Assembly: GCA_913043905.1 (NCBI GenBank)
Contig: CAJWNQ010000001.1
Location: 1-64,000, forward strand
DNA from: an uncultured Paracoccaceae bacterium
GTDB lineage: Bacteria > Pseudomonadota > Alphaproteobacteria > Rhodobacterales > Rhodobacteraceae
DNA length: 64,000 nucleotides
Direction: 5' to 3'
The notes under the pieces: generated by a model
What the model was told of the DNA's origin: nothing
The model's database searches: none
What the model saw: only the letters and a program-made list of their open reading frames with translations
Shown: positions 8,876 to 17,896 of the stretch, piece by piece
Position numbering within the stretch: the first letter of the stretch is position 1
Layout: the number at the start of each line of letters is the position of its first letter
Position numbers and translations under genes: made by a program

Positions 8876-10954
8876 ATGGCTAAACAATCTGTTCGACTTG
8901 GGGTCGACATCGGCGGAACCTTTACGGATGTTGTTCTTGAAGTTGGTAATCAAACATATTCAACAAAGGTTTTGACAACTTATATTGCTCCTGAGAACGC
9001 AATAATTGATGGAATCCAGCAGGTTTGTACGAAAGCAAATATTCAACACTCAGATATTAATCAAATTATTCATGGCACGACGCTTGCAACCAACGCTCTC
9101 ATAGAGCGGCGTGGCGCTAAAACAGCTCTCATTACGACAGAAGGGTTTCGTGACGTCATAGAAATGCGTACTGAATCTCGCTTTGAACAGTATGACTTAA
9201 ATCTGACCCTTCCAGATCCATTATTACCACGACAGATGCGTTACACTGTGCCAGGAAGAATGGATGCCAATGGGAATGAACTGATACCACTTACACGAGC
9301 AGATATTTTGCCAATAGTTGATGAAATTGCTACTGCTGGCTATCAAAGTGTCGCCATTGGTTTAATACACTCATACCTTAACGATACACATGAAAAGTTG
9401 GTAAGGGATGTTTTAGCTGAGAGAGTGCCAGATATAATGATCTCTCTGTCAAGTGAAGTCTCACCACAAATGCGAGAGTATGAACGGTTTAATACCGTTG
9501 TTGCCAATGCGTATATTAAACCTCTTATGAAATCTTATCTTGGACGACTTGAGGGACGCCTCCAAGATGAAGGAATTAACTGTAGTATATTTTTGATGCA
9601 TTCTGGTGGTGGCATAATTTCAATTGAAAACGCAGCAAACTTCCCTGTTCGCTTAGTTGAATCTGGGCCAGCTGGTGGGGCCGTGTTTGCGGCTAATATT
9701 GCTGCAAAATATGGCTTAGATAAAGTGCTATCTTTTGATATGGGCGGGACAACTGCAAAGATTTGTTTAATAAAAAATCAAACTCCAAAAACATCTCGCG
9801 TATTTGAAGTTGCACGCACCTATCGATTCAAAAAAGGCTCGGGCATGCCAATTTCAATTCCCGTAATTGATATGGTAGAAATAGGAGCCGGAGGTGGGTC
9901 TTTGGCCCATATAGATGCGATGCGTCAAATTCGTGTCGGCCCTGAGAGTGCTGGTTCTGAGCCAGGCCCGGCTTGTTATGGGCGTGGCGGTGCAAGGCCT
10001 GCAGTAACAGATGCGGACCTTATTCTTGGAAGACTAGACCCAAATAACTTTGCAGGTGGATCAATAAAGTTATACGCATTGTTGGCTGAAAATGCACTCA
10101 AATCTGAATTAGGTGATCAATTAACAATGGATGCTACAACATCAGCCTTTGGCTTAACTGAAGTTGTAGACGAAAATATGGCAAATGCGGCACGTGTTCA
10201 CGCAGTTGAAAATGGTGAAGATCTTTCAGAATATACAATGATTGCATTTGGAGGTGCTGCGCCACTTCATGCTGGGCGCCTATGCGAAAAGCTTGGCGTA
10301 AATCGCCTATTAGTTCCTCCCGGAGCAGGCGTGGGATCTGCAATCGGATTTTTGCGAGCCCCATTTAGCTTTGAGGCAAACCGTTCCGTTTACATGACAC
10401 TCAAAAGTTTTGACCCAAAAAAGATTAAAAACATTCTCTCCAACTTAAAAATAGAAGCAACAGCTTTTGTTAGGAATTGTGACATAGTAAGCCCAATTCT
10501 TGCAGAGTTTAAAGTATACATGCGATATTCAGGCCAAGGATGGGAAATACCTATCACTTTAAATGAAAATCAAGCCATGAACCCAAATGTTACAGAATTT
10601 GAAAATCGTTTTATAGAAGATTATACTAAACTCTTTGGCCGCCCAGTTGAAGGTATGAACATTGAAATTACAGTTTGGTCAGTAAACGCTACAACACCGT
10701 CAGAAAATGTCAGTCGCGTTGCTGAGAAAATAAATGGTGAAACTGCTCTAATTCATTGCGAGCGCAATCTTTTTGACCCAGCCTTAGCAAAATTTGTAAA
10801 TGCATCTGTTGTACTCCGTGATTATATGAAAAGTGGGTCAGTTACCCAAGGACCAAGTATAATAACTGAGGACGAAACAACCATCATCGTTCCATCTAGC
10901 CGCAATGCAATTCGCCAACCTGACGGCTGCATTGATATTACACGGAAGATTTAA
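8876..10954 (+). CDS. hyuA: Hydantoinase/oxoprolinase A-type subunit (HyuA)
   Basis: A 692-residue ATP-dependent amidohydrolase subunit. Sugar-kinase/actin fold motifs are visible: GVDIGGTFTDVVLE at about 9-22, HGTTLATNALIERRG at about 66-80, ESGPAGGAVFAANI near 262, FDMGGTTAKI near 288, the VEIGAGGGS loop near 336, and AFGGAAPLHAG near 460. Length and motifs match N-methylhydantoinase A / 5-oxoprolinase N-terminal half. Known members open hydantoin or 5-oxoproline rings with ATP in the cytoplasm, together with HyuB. hyuB follows after 2 bases, then a FAD oxidoreductase. Substrate cannot be read from sequence; an N-methylhydantoin- or oxoproline-like lactam is the family expectation. Related carboxylases (acetone/acetophenone) share this fold and remain a possibility. 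Confidence 0.88.
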   Translation: MAKQSVRLGVDIGGTFTDVVLEVGNQTYSTKVLTTYIAPENAIIDGIQQVCTKANIQHSDINQIIHGTTLATNALIERRGAKTALITTEGFRDVIEMRTESRFEQYDLNLTLPDPLLPRQMRYTVPGRMDANGNELIPLTRADILPIVDEIATAGYQSVAIGLIHSYLNDTHEKLVRDVLAERVPDIMISLSSEVSPQMREYERFNTVVANAYIKPLMKSYLGRLEGRLQDEGINCSIFLMHSGGGIISIENAANFPVRLVESGPAGGAVFAANIAAKYGLDKVLSFDMGGTTAKICLIKNQTPKTSRVFEVARTYRFKKGSGMPISIPVIDMVEIGAGGGSLAHIDAMRQIRVGPESAGSEPGPACYGRGGARPAVTDADLILGRLDPNNFAGGSIKLYALLAENALKSELGDQLTMDATTSAFGLTEVVDENMANAARVHAVENGEDLSEYTMIAFGGAAPLHAGRLCEKLGVNRLLVPPGAGVGSAIGFLRAPFSFEANRSVYMTLKSFDPKKIKNILSNLKIEATAFVRNCDIVSPILAEFKVYMRYSGQGWEIPITLNENQAMNPNVTEFENRFIEDYTKLFGRPVEGMNIEITVWSVNATTPSENVSRVAEKINGETALIHCERNLFDPALAKFVNASVVLRDYMKSGSVTQGPSIITEDETTIIVPSSRNAIRQPDGCIDITRKI

Positions 10955-10956
10955 TT

Positions 10957-12669
10957 ATGACGAAAAAACATTCAGAAGTTGCATATCAAGTTATGTGGAA
11001 CCGTTTAATTTCTGTTGTAGAGGAACAGGCTCAAGCACTTATTCGCACTGCATTTTCTACATCTGTAAGAGAGGCTGGCGATTTATCTGCAGGCGCATAT
11101 GATGTAAATGGTCAAATGCTCGCACAAGCCGTCACTGGTACACCTGGCCATGTAAATGCGATGGCAGATGCCGTTTCACATTTTATCCGTAGAATTGGTC
11201 CTGCAAACATTTTCGAAGGCGATATATACATCACAAACGATCCTTGGGAAGGCACAGGCCACCTACATGATATTACGATGGTTACCCCCTCTTTTTACGT
11301 AGGAAAACTTGTGGGTTTCTTTGCTTGTACAGCACATATCGTCGATATTGGTGGGCGAGGTTTTGGAGCCGATGCTGCTAGCATTTACGAGGAAGGTTTG
11401 TATATTCCAATTATGAAGTTCGCAAACCGCGGTATAGTTGATGATACGCTTATTTGCATCGTTAGAGGAAACGTGCGTGAACCCGATCAATTAATTGGCG
11501 ATATGTATGCACTTGCTACATGTAACGAAATTGGACACCGTCGCCTCATCAACATGATGGAAGAGTTTAATCTCAATAATCTAGAGGGTATTGGAACCTT
11601 TATCCTTGAAAACTCCCGCCGCGCCACTCTCGAACGTATCGCGGCATTACCACGCAAGTCTGGAGTCGGCGAAATGACAGTTGATGGATTTGATACTCCT
11701 ATTAAACTTAAAGTGAAGGTTACTGTGTATGAAGATCGGATCGTGTCAGATTTTACTGGTTCATCTCAACTTGATAAAAAAGGCATTAACTGTCCATTAG
11801 TCTACACAAAAGCTTATGCCTGTTATGCTCTCAAGGTAGCAATTGCACCTGAAATACCAAACAATGCAGCATCACTAGCCCCTTTTGAAATAAAAGCTCC
11901 AATAGATACAATTGTGAATGCGGTCCATCCAGCGCCCGTTGCTTTACGACACATAATCGGTCACTTTGTGCCTGATACTGTATTTAATGCTTTTGATAAG
12001 ATTGTACCAGGACTGGTTCCAGCAGAAGGAGCTGGCTGTCTTTGTAATTTTCAAGTTTCACTTCGCCCTCGTAGCGATGCAACTGCACCCAATGGGGCTC
12101 GAAGATCTGAAGTTTTGACGTTTAACTCTGGAGGTTCAGGCGCACGCCCAAATCATGACGGATTAAATGCAACTGCCTTTCCGTCTGGAGTTATGACTAT
12201 GCCTGTTGAAGCCACTGAGCATGCTGGGCCAGTAATTATCTGGAGAAAAGAACTGCGACCTGATTCAGGTGGTGCAGGAAAACAGCGAGGCGGCCTTGGC
12301 CAATACATGGAAGTAGGAGCACGAGAAGGCCATGAATTTGACATTCAGGCAATGTTTGATCGAGTAAATTACCCAGCACTTGGACGCCATGGAGGCATTG
12401 CAGGTGCATCTACAATCATTAATCAGGATGATGGGTCCACTATGCGTGGAAAAGGCAAACAATTTGTTCCTCATGGCCGCAAAGTGATAATGGCATTTCC
12501 AGGTGGTGGTGGGTATGGCAATCCCAAAGATCGCCCAGCTGAACTCATAAAGCGTGACCTTGCCCGAGGGTATATATCAGCGAAAGCTGCTCGTGAAATA
12601 TATGGAATGAAACAGGACGAAATTAATGCAGTTTTGAGTGCTGTTAAATCCGGAAATTATACGCAATGA
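10957..12669 (+). CDS. hyuB: Hydantoinase B-type subunit (HyuB)
   Basis: A 570-residue partner of HyuA. Family landmarks include STSVREAGDLSAGAYD near residue 30, TGTPGHVNAM near 60, ITNDPWEGTGHLHDITM near 92, HIVDIGGRGFGAD near 125, the YTKAYACYALK segment in the middle, and the glycine-rich C-terminus GGGGYGNPKDRPAELIKRD. HyuB carries much of the substrate and metal site in the heterodimeric hydantoinase/oxoprolinase enzymes. It begins 2 bases after hyuA stops and its own stop overlaps the next gene's ATG (ATGA), so the three are co-translated. The gene is full length. Confidence 0.88.
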   Translation: MTKKHSEVAYQVMWNRLISVVEEQAQALIRTAFSTSVREAGDLSAGAYDVNGQMLAQAVTGTPGHVNAMADAVSHFIRRIGPANIFEGDIYITNDPWEGTGHLHDITMVTPSFYVGKLVGFFACTAHIVDIGGRGFGADAASIYEEGLYIPIMKFANRGIVDDTLICIVRGNVREPDQLIGDMYALATCNEIGHRRLINMMEEFNLNNLEGIGTFILENSRRATLERIAALPRKSGVGEMTVDGFDTPIKLKVKVTVYEDRIVSDFTGSSQLDKKGINCPLVYTKAYACYALKVAIAPEIPNNAASLAPFEIKAPIDTIVNAVHPAPVALRHIIGHFVPDTVFNAFDKIVPGLVPAEGAGCLCNFQVSLRPRSDATAPNGARRSEVLTFNSGGSGARPNHDGLNATAFPSGVMTMPVEATEHAGPVIIWRKELRPDSGGAGKQRGGLGQYMEVGAREGHEFDIQAMFDRVNYPALGRHGGIAGASTIINQDDGSTMRGKGKQFVPHGRKVIMAFPGGGGYGNPKDRPAELIKRDLARGYISAKAAREIYGMKQDEINAVLSAVKSGNYTQ

Positions 12670-13886
12670 TGGCAGAAAATATATCTACTAGCCCATTAAA
12701 AAAAAGCTATGACGTAGTAATCATTGGCGGTGCAATGCTAGGTTCATCAGTCGCATGGTTTCTATCAACGAATACAGACTTCAAAGGGTCTATATTGATA
12801 ATTGAAAAGGATCCTACTTATGAATTTAGTTCAACAGCACATACTAACAGTTGCATAAGGCAACAATTCAGCACAGAAATTAATATAAAAATTTCTCAAT
12901 TTGGGGCTAATTTTATAAAAAACTTTCGTGAGTATATGGGTGGAGATGAACGTGTCCCCATCGTGCCGTTTCAAAGCTTTGGATATATGTATTTAGCTGA
13001 CAATTTAGATTTTTCAGAAACTTTACAACAAGCACAGATTATTCAAAAAAAATGTGGTGCCGGCACAAAGTATATGCGCGCTGACGAGATTAAGCGTGAT
13101 TACCCATTCTACATGTTAGATGACATCATTGGGGGCAATCATAATTTAATTGATGAGGGTTATTTCGACGGCAACACACTTTTTGATTGGTGGAAAAGAT
13201 CAGCTCGTGAACGCGGTGCCGAATATATTACAAACGAAGCTATTTCTATGCAAAAAAATATAAAAGGGAATAGTGTTAAAACCATAATCTTAAAATCTGG
13301 AGAAGTGATTTCTGTTGGGCAAGTGGTTAATGCCTCAGGCCCACGCGCCAAATTAACTGCACAAATGGCTGGCATAGAGATACCGGTAGAGCCGCGAAAA
13401 CGATACACATTTATTTTTGATGCAGAACATTCTCTAAATTGTGATTTACCATTAACAATCGATCCTTCTGGGATCCATATGAGATCTGAAGGTGAATATT
13501 ATCTTGCAGGTAGCGCCCCAGATCTTGACCTAGCAGTAGACTATAATGATTTTGTTGAAGATCATGATATTTGGCAGGAAAAAGTCTGGCCAATTATTGC
13601 TAATCGCATTCCTCAATTTGAGTCTATAAAATTGATTAATTCGTGGGCGGGACATTACGCATTTAATACTCTTGATCAAAATGCGATTATTGGAGCACAC
13701 ACAGAAGTAGAAAATTTTATATTTGTTAATGGATTTTCAGGTCATGGCTTCCAACAATCTCCCGCAATGGGTCGTGGACTTTCTGAATTGATAACATATG
13801 GTGAATACCGCAGTCTTGATTTATCACCGTTTAGCTATGCCCGCATTGAAAATAACGAGCCTTTCGTTGAAAAAGCCGTAATTTAA
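12666..13886 (+). CDS. FAD-dependent oxidoreductase (DAO family)
   Basis: A 406-residue flavoprotein. The Rossmann FAD motif DVVIIGGAMLGSSVAWFL lies near residues 17-34 and a C-terminal DAO signature NAIIGAHTEVENFIFVNGFSGHGFQQSPAMGRGLSELI near 345-380, the style of the FOXRED1/sarcosine-dimethylglycine oxidase group. Such enzymes oxidise secondary or tertiary amines, or amino acids, to imines. The second Met (12669) is an equally good start. The 4-base overlap with hyuB and 10-base gap to the next gene place it firmly in the operon. A reasonable inference is that it oxidises the N-substituted amino acid released by HyuAB (in creatinine breakdown the analogous product is sarcosine), but no N-carbamoyl hydrolase is encoded nearby. 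Confidence 0.83.
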   Translation: MMAENISTSPLKKSYDVVIIGGAMLGSSVAWFLSTNTDFKGSILIIEKDPTYEFSSTAHTNSCIRQQFSTEINIKISQFGANFIKNFREYMGGDERVPIVPFQSFGYMYLADNLDFSETLQQAQIIQKKCGAGTKYMRADEIKRDYPFYMLDDIIGGNHNLIDEGYFDGNTLFDWWKRSARERGAEYITNEAISMQKNIKGNSVKTIILKSGEVISVGQVVNASGPRAKLTAQMAGIEIPVEPRKRYTFIFDAEHSLNCDLPLTIDPSGIHMRSEGEYYLAGSAPDLDLAVDYNDFVEDHDIWQEKVWPIIANRIPQFESIKLINSWAGHYAFNTLDQNAIIGAHTEVENFIFVNGFSGHGFQQSPAMGRGLSELITYGEYRSLDLSPFSYARIENNEPFVEKAVI

Positions 13887-13896
13887 AGGAAATATA

Positions 13897-14733
13897 ATGA
13901 AAAAAATCGTACTTACAGGTGCCGCTGGACGGCTTGGTTCTTACCTTCGCGAACCATTGCTCAAATTGACTGAAACATTAGTATCTACCGACATAGTTTC
14001 AGATATTGGAAAACTTTATCCAAACGAAACCTATATCAGTGCAGACTTATCTAATCTGCCTGCCATGATGGGATTACTAAAAGACGCAGACATGGTCGTA
14101 CACTTTGGCGCCATTGGTGATGAAGCTCCATTTGATGATATTTTACAGTCAAATATTGTAGGTGCGTATAACATTTGGGAAGCTGCATATAAGAATGGAG
14201 TTCGTCGTGTAGTTTACGCAAGCTCAATTCACGCTGTTGGGATGCACAAGAAAACAGATTTCATAGGGATAGATGCAGCTCATAGGCCAGATACATACTA
14301 CGGTTTAGCTAAATGTTTTGCAGAAGATTTGGCTTCTTTATATTGGGATAAGCGCGGAGTGGAGTCTGTCTGCATGCGAATTCTTTCATGCGCCCAAGTA
14401 TCGAACGCTCGCGCAGTTGGCTCATGGTTATCATACGCAGACTTAATTCAACTTGTCGAAAAATCTATAACCACTCAGGTGACTGGTTTTTCTATTGTCT
14501 ATGGTGTCTCAGACAATGACCGTGCACCAGTAGACAACACTCTAGCCAGCCACTTAGGCTTTAAACCAAAAGACAATGCTGAACAGTTTTCTGAAAATAT
14601 TTTTGCTGAGAGTGAAATGTCAGACCCACATGATCCTGGCAATATGTGCCAAGGCGGGCCATTTGCATCCGTCGAATTAGGTAATAGCGGTATAGCAACT
14701 ATGAAAATAGTGGACGATAAAAAGCAATTCTAA
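13897..14733 (+). CDS. NAD-dependent epimerase/dehydratase, uronate dehydrogenase-like
   Basis: A 278-residue extended SDR. The NAD motif is GAAGRLG at 8-14. The catalytic triad is visible as Ser109/Ser110 in VVYASSIHAVG and Tyr135 with Lys139 in YYGLAKCFAED. The spelling and length (about 270) resemble uronate dehydrogenase (Udh), which oxidises galacturonate or glucuronate; other sugar or sugar-acid dehydrogenases are equally possible. It follows the FAD oxidoreductase by 10 bases behind an AAAGGAA ribosome site and is closed by a strong hairpin, so it ends the Rieske-Hyu operon. Why an epimerase-type enzyme should work with a hydantoinase is unclear. Confidence 0.8.
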   Translation: MKKIVLTGAAGRLGSYLREPLLKLTETLVSTDIVSDIGKLYPNETYISADLSNLPAMMGLLKDADMVVHFGAIGDEAPFDDILQSNIVGAYNIWEAAYKNGVRRVVYASSIHAVGMHKKTDFIGIDAAHRPDTYYGLAKCFAEDLASLYWDKRGVESVCMRILSCAQVSNARAVGSWLSYADLIQLVEKSITTQVTGFSIVYGVSDNDRAPVDNTLASHLGFKPKDNAEQFSENIFAESEMSDPHDPGNMCQGGPFASVELGNSGIATMKIVDDKKQF

Positions 14734-14739
14734 GACGTG

Positions 14740-14784
14740 AAAGTTGGGTTTTCGAAGATTAGATTTCGAAAAACCGAAACTTTT
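14740..14784 (+). terminator. Hairpin terminator after the epimerase gene
   Basis: A long imperfect stem (AAAGTTGGGTTTTCGAA against TTTCGAAAAACCGAAACTTT) followed by a short T/A run. It separates the Rieske-Hyu operon from hpsN. Confidence 0.7.
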
Positions 14785-14852
14785 AAATACTACTATGACT
14801 TAAAAACATAATAGGCCAATATTAAGATAAATTTTCTACAAAGGGACCATCT

Positions 14853-16160
14853 ATGGCACGCGAATATTTAAAAAAAGCCGAAAAGACTGCTAAAACTGAT
14901 GCAGGTTCAACACAAGATATCGTGCGTGGTATTTTAGCTGATATCGAAGAGGGGCGCGAGAAAGTTGCGTTAGAGATTTCTGCTAAATTCGATAAATATT
15001 CTGGCAATGCAATTTTGTCGCGTGATGAAATTGATGAAGCAAAAAATAAAATTCCACAAAAACTTCGTGACGATATGCATTTTGCACATGACAATATTAT
15101 GCGCTTTGCTTCTGCTCAAAAAGGCACCATGACAAATATGGAAATGGAATTACATCCAGGTTTAGTAACAGGCCAAAAATTGATACCTGTTAATGCTGCT
15201 GGATGTTATGTACCCGGTGGCCGCTACGCGCACATTGCATCTGCTATGATGACTGTCACCACAGCAAAAGTAGCAGGTGTTGGCCACATTACAGCATGCT
15301 CTCCTCCAAATGGAGATGAAGGAATTAATCCTGCTATTATTTATGCCGCTGATTTAGCAGGCGCTGATAAGATATTATCTCTTGGTGGCGTTCAAGGCGT
15401 CGCCTCAATGACTTACGGTTTATTTGATTTACCACAAGCTGATATTATAGTTGGCCCAGGAAATCAATTTGTTGCAGAGGCTAAGCGTCAATTATTTGGC
15501 CGAGTTGGAATCGATATGATCGCAGGTCCAACAGATAGCTTAATTTTGGCAGATGCTAACGCTGATGCGGAAATAGTAGCCTGCGATTTGGTTGGTCAAG
15601 CTGAACATGGATATAATTCACCTGTTTGGTTGGTTACTGATAGCCACGAATTAGCTGAAAAAGTAATGGAATTAGTGCCAGGCTATATTAAAAGTTTACC
15701 AGGCTTAAACCGTGACAATGCAACTGCTGCTTGGCGAGACTATGCAGAAGTAATAGTTTGTTCAGATCGCGAAGAGATGGCAGCGACTTCTGATGATTAC
15801 GCCCCTGAACACCTTACAGTACAAGCCTCAGATTTGGATTGGTGGCTAGATCGTCTCACATGTTACGGGTCTTTATTCTTGGGTGAAGAAACTACTGTTG
15901 CTTATGGAGATAAGTCATCAGGTCCGAACCATGTTTTACCGACATCACGTTCAGCACGTTATACTGGTGGCTTATCAGTTCATAAATATATGAAAGTAGT
16001 TACTTACCAACGTTCAACACGCGAAGGTGCTAAACGTGTAGCTGAATCTTGCGCACGCATTTCTCGACTAGAAGGCATGGAAGGCCATGCTCGTACAGCG
16101 GACATTCGGTTAGCAAAATACTTTCCCGGGGAAAATTTTGACTTAAGTTCCGAAGGATAA
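14853..16160 (+). CDS. hpsN: Sulfopropanediol (DHPS) 3-dehydrogenase HpsN, HisD-like
   Basis: A 435-residue member of the histidinol dehydrogenase superfamily. HisD-type motifs are present: NAAGCYVPGGRY near 112, GPGNQFVAEAKRQLFG near 203, VGIDMIAGPTDSLILAD, GQAEHGYNSPVWLV (zinc ligands Gln/His), DDYAPEHLTVQ, and SSGPNHVLPTSRSARYTGGLSVHKYMK. The EHGYNSP and GGLSVHKYMK spellings differ from true HisD. No his genes are nearby. Instead an SDR and a zinc-MDR dehydrogenase follow directly, the hpsN-hpsO-hpsP order described for DHPS degradation. HpsN oxidises (R)-DHPS with two NAD+ to (R)-sulfolactate. No sulfolactate lyase or sulfolyase gene is in the window, so desulfonation must be encoded elsewhere. 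Assignment within the HisD family rests mainly on this context. Confidence 0.78.
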   Translation: MAREYLKKAEKTAKTDAGSTQDIVRGILADIEEGREKVALEISAKFDKYSGNAILSRDEIDEAKNKIPQKLRDDMHFAHDNIMRFASAQKGTMTNMEMELHPGLVTGQKLIPVNAAGCYVPGGRYAHIASAMMTVTTAKVAGVGHITACSPPNGDEGINPAIIYAADLAGADKILSLGGVQGVASMTYGLFDLPQADIIVGPGNQFVAEAKRQLFGRVGIDMIAGPTDSLILADANADAEIVACDLVGQAEHGYNSPVWLVTDSHELAEKVMELVPGYIKSLPGLNRDNATAAWRDYAEVIVCSDREEMAATSDDYAPEHLTVQASDLDWWLDRLTCYGSLFLGEETTVAYGDKSSGPNHVLPTSRSARYTGGLSVHKYMKVVTYQRSTREGAKRVAESCARISRLEGMEGHARTADIRLAKYFPGENFDLSSEG

Positions 16161-16163
16161 AGC

Positions 16164-16907
16164 ATGTTTGATGTTAACGGCAAAACAATAGCTATTACTG
16201 GTGCCTCTTCAGGCATCGGCCTTGCAATGGCTAGTCACCTTGTTAGCAATGGTGCAAATGTTATTGCCGTAGCAAGGCGTGGCGAGGCACTCCGTAAATG
16301 GGTGGAAAACACTGAAGGCAACACAGCATTTGTTGCTGCTGACTTAAGTGTCATAACAGCCCTACCAGGCGTAGCTTCAGAAATTGCTTCGCCTTTTGGT
16401 GATGTTGACATCCTTATTAATGCAGCAGGGCTCAACCCTCGCAAACATGCAGATGATGTTACATTTGATGCATGGAATGCAGCAATAGATATAAATTTAA
16501 GTGCACCTTTTTTTCTTGCACAATCAATGGTGCCTGCCATGCGAGAAGCTGGTTGGGGGCGAATTATTAACTTTGCATCCCTTCAATCACAACGAGCTTT
16601 TGAAAATGGAATTTCTTATGGCGCAGCAAAAGGTGGCGTTGTCCAATTGACACGAGCAATGGCACAAGCATGGTCGCGAGATGGAATAACAGCAAATGCA
16701 ATAGCTCCTGGTTTTTTTCCAACTGAATTAACTGCGCCTGTTTTTTCTGATCCCACTTTAGCTAAAAAAAATGCAGATCAAACATGCATTGGACGTAATG
16801 GGACGATGCAAGATTTAGAAGGTCCAGTACAATTTTTATGTTCTGACGCCAGCGCATATATTACTGGTCAGACACTTTATGTTGATGGAGGTTTTACAGC
16901 AAAATGA
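16164..16907 (+). CDS. hpsO: SDR dehydrogenase, HpsO-like (sulfopropanediol 2-dehydrogenase)
   Basis: A 247-residue classical SDR. The cofactor loop is TGASSGIG at 12-19, with NAAG near 86-89, catalytic Ser in NFASLQSQRAF, Tyr/Lys in ISYGAAKGG, and the C-terminal ITGQTLYVDGGFTAK. It starts 3 bases after hpsN and overlaps hpsP by 4 bases. In DHPS pathways HpsO and HpsP are thought to interconvert the (S) and (R) forms through a 2-keto intermediate. The HpsO name is inferred from order and family; a generic 3-oxoacyl-reductase-like SDR cannot be excluded by sequence alone. Confidence 0.72.
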   Translation: MFDVNGKTIAITGASSGIGLAMASHLVSNGANVIAVARRGEALRKWVENTEGNTAFVAADLSVITALPGVASEIASPFGDVDILINAAGLNPRKHADDVTFDAWNAAIDINLSAPFFLAQSMVPAMREAGWGRIINFASLQSQRAFENGISYGAAKGGVVQLTRAMAQAWSRDGITANAIAPGFFPTELTAPVFSDPTLAKKNADQTCIGRNGTMQDLEGPVQFLCSDASAYITGQTLYVDGGFTAK

Positions 16908-17896
16908 AGGCACTTGTTTATACTGATGTGAAACAATTAGAGTTTTGTGATGTACCCAATCCAAAACTAGATATGGATGAAAATTTAATTGCAATTCGCT
17001 CAGTTGGGATTTGCGGCTCAGATATGCATGCATATCTTGGGCATGATGAACGTCGCCCAGCACCACTAATTCTTGGGCACGAGGCGGCTGGTGATGTCAT
17101 CAAAGGGCCTATGAAGGGTGAAAGAGTTACAGTTAATCCCTTAGTAACCTGCCAGACTTGTAAGGAATGCAAATCAGGGCGATCTAATCTTTGTGGCAGA
17201 CGTCAAATCATTTCAATGCAGCCACGAGAAGGTGCATTTGCAGAAATGATTGTAATGCCAAGTCGTAATTTAGTTAAAGTTCCTGGCAATATATCTTTTA
17301 ACGACGCTGCACTGACAGAACCCCTGGCAGTTTGCTGGCACGCAATACGCCTAGGGCTAAATGCCATGGATATAGCAGTAAAAGCTGCCAATACTCTTGT
17401 TATAGGTGGAGGTGCAATTGGTCTAGGGTCGGCACTTTCATTGATGGCTAAGGGTGTAAAAAAAATTAAAATTGCAGAGCCTAATCAAGCAAGGCGTGCA
17501 TTTTTACAGGCCAATACGTTGTTTGATGTTTATGATCCTGAACAGGGCCATGGTAAAATATCAGATTACGATTTAGTTATCGATGCCGTTGGGTTTTCAT
17601 CTAGCAGATCAGATGCTTGCGCTTTAGCAAAGCCTGGGGGTGTAATTATTCATATAGGTTTAGGTGATAGTGAAGGTGGACTCGATATTCGCCGCCTAAC
17701 TTTACAAGAAATTAGGTTCATTGGAACTTATACATATACAAGCCAAGATTTTGTAGAAACAGCGCACGCAATTTTTAATGGTAGTTTTGGTTCTTTAGAT
17801 TGGTATGAAACTCGCCCATTATCTGCAGGTAACAAAGCTTTTTCACAAATCTTACGCGGCGAAATCGCAGCCCCTAAAATTATCCTAAATCCTTAA
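16904..17896 (+). CDS. hpsP: Zinc-dependent alcohol dehydrogenase, HpsP-like
   Basis: A 330-residue MDR dehydrogenase. Catalytic zinc residues appear as Cys near 37 in GICGSDMHAYLG and His-Glu in LGHEAAGDV; the structural zinc lobe is CQTCKECKSGRSNLC near 85-99. The NAD fold is NTLVIGGGAIGLGSALSL near 165. It overlaps the SDR gene by 4 bases (ATGA) and shares its terminal TTAA with the convergent iclR gene. By position it is HpsP, the partner dehydrogenase of HpsO in DHPS isomer conversion. Sorbitol/threonine dehydrogenase-like function is the generic alternative. Confidence 0.72.
   Translation: MKALVYTDVKQLEFCDVPNPKLDMDENLIAIRSVGICGSDMHAYLGHDERRPAPLILGHEAAGDVIKGPMKGERVTVNPLVTCQTCKECKSGRSNLCGRRQIISMQPREGAFAEMIVMPSRNLVKVPGNISFNDAALTEPLAVCWHAIRLGLNAMDIAVKAANTLVIGGGAIGLGSALSLMAKGVKKIKIAEPNQARRAFLQANTLFDVYDPEQGHGKISDYDLVIDAVGFSSSRSDACALAKPGGVIIHIGLGDSEGGLDIRRLTLQEIRFIGTYTYTSQDFVETAHAIFNGSFGSLDWYETRPLSAGNKAFSQILRGEIAAPKIILNP

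Noticed and set aside
14853-16160. Calling the HisD-like gene histidinol dehydrogenase (hisD)
   Set aside because: No histidine genes nearby, altered HisD motifs, and the SDR plus MDR neighbours match hpsNOP.
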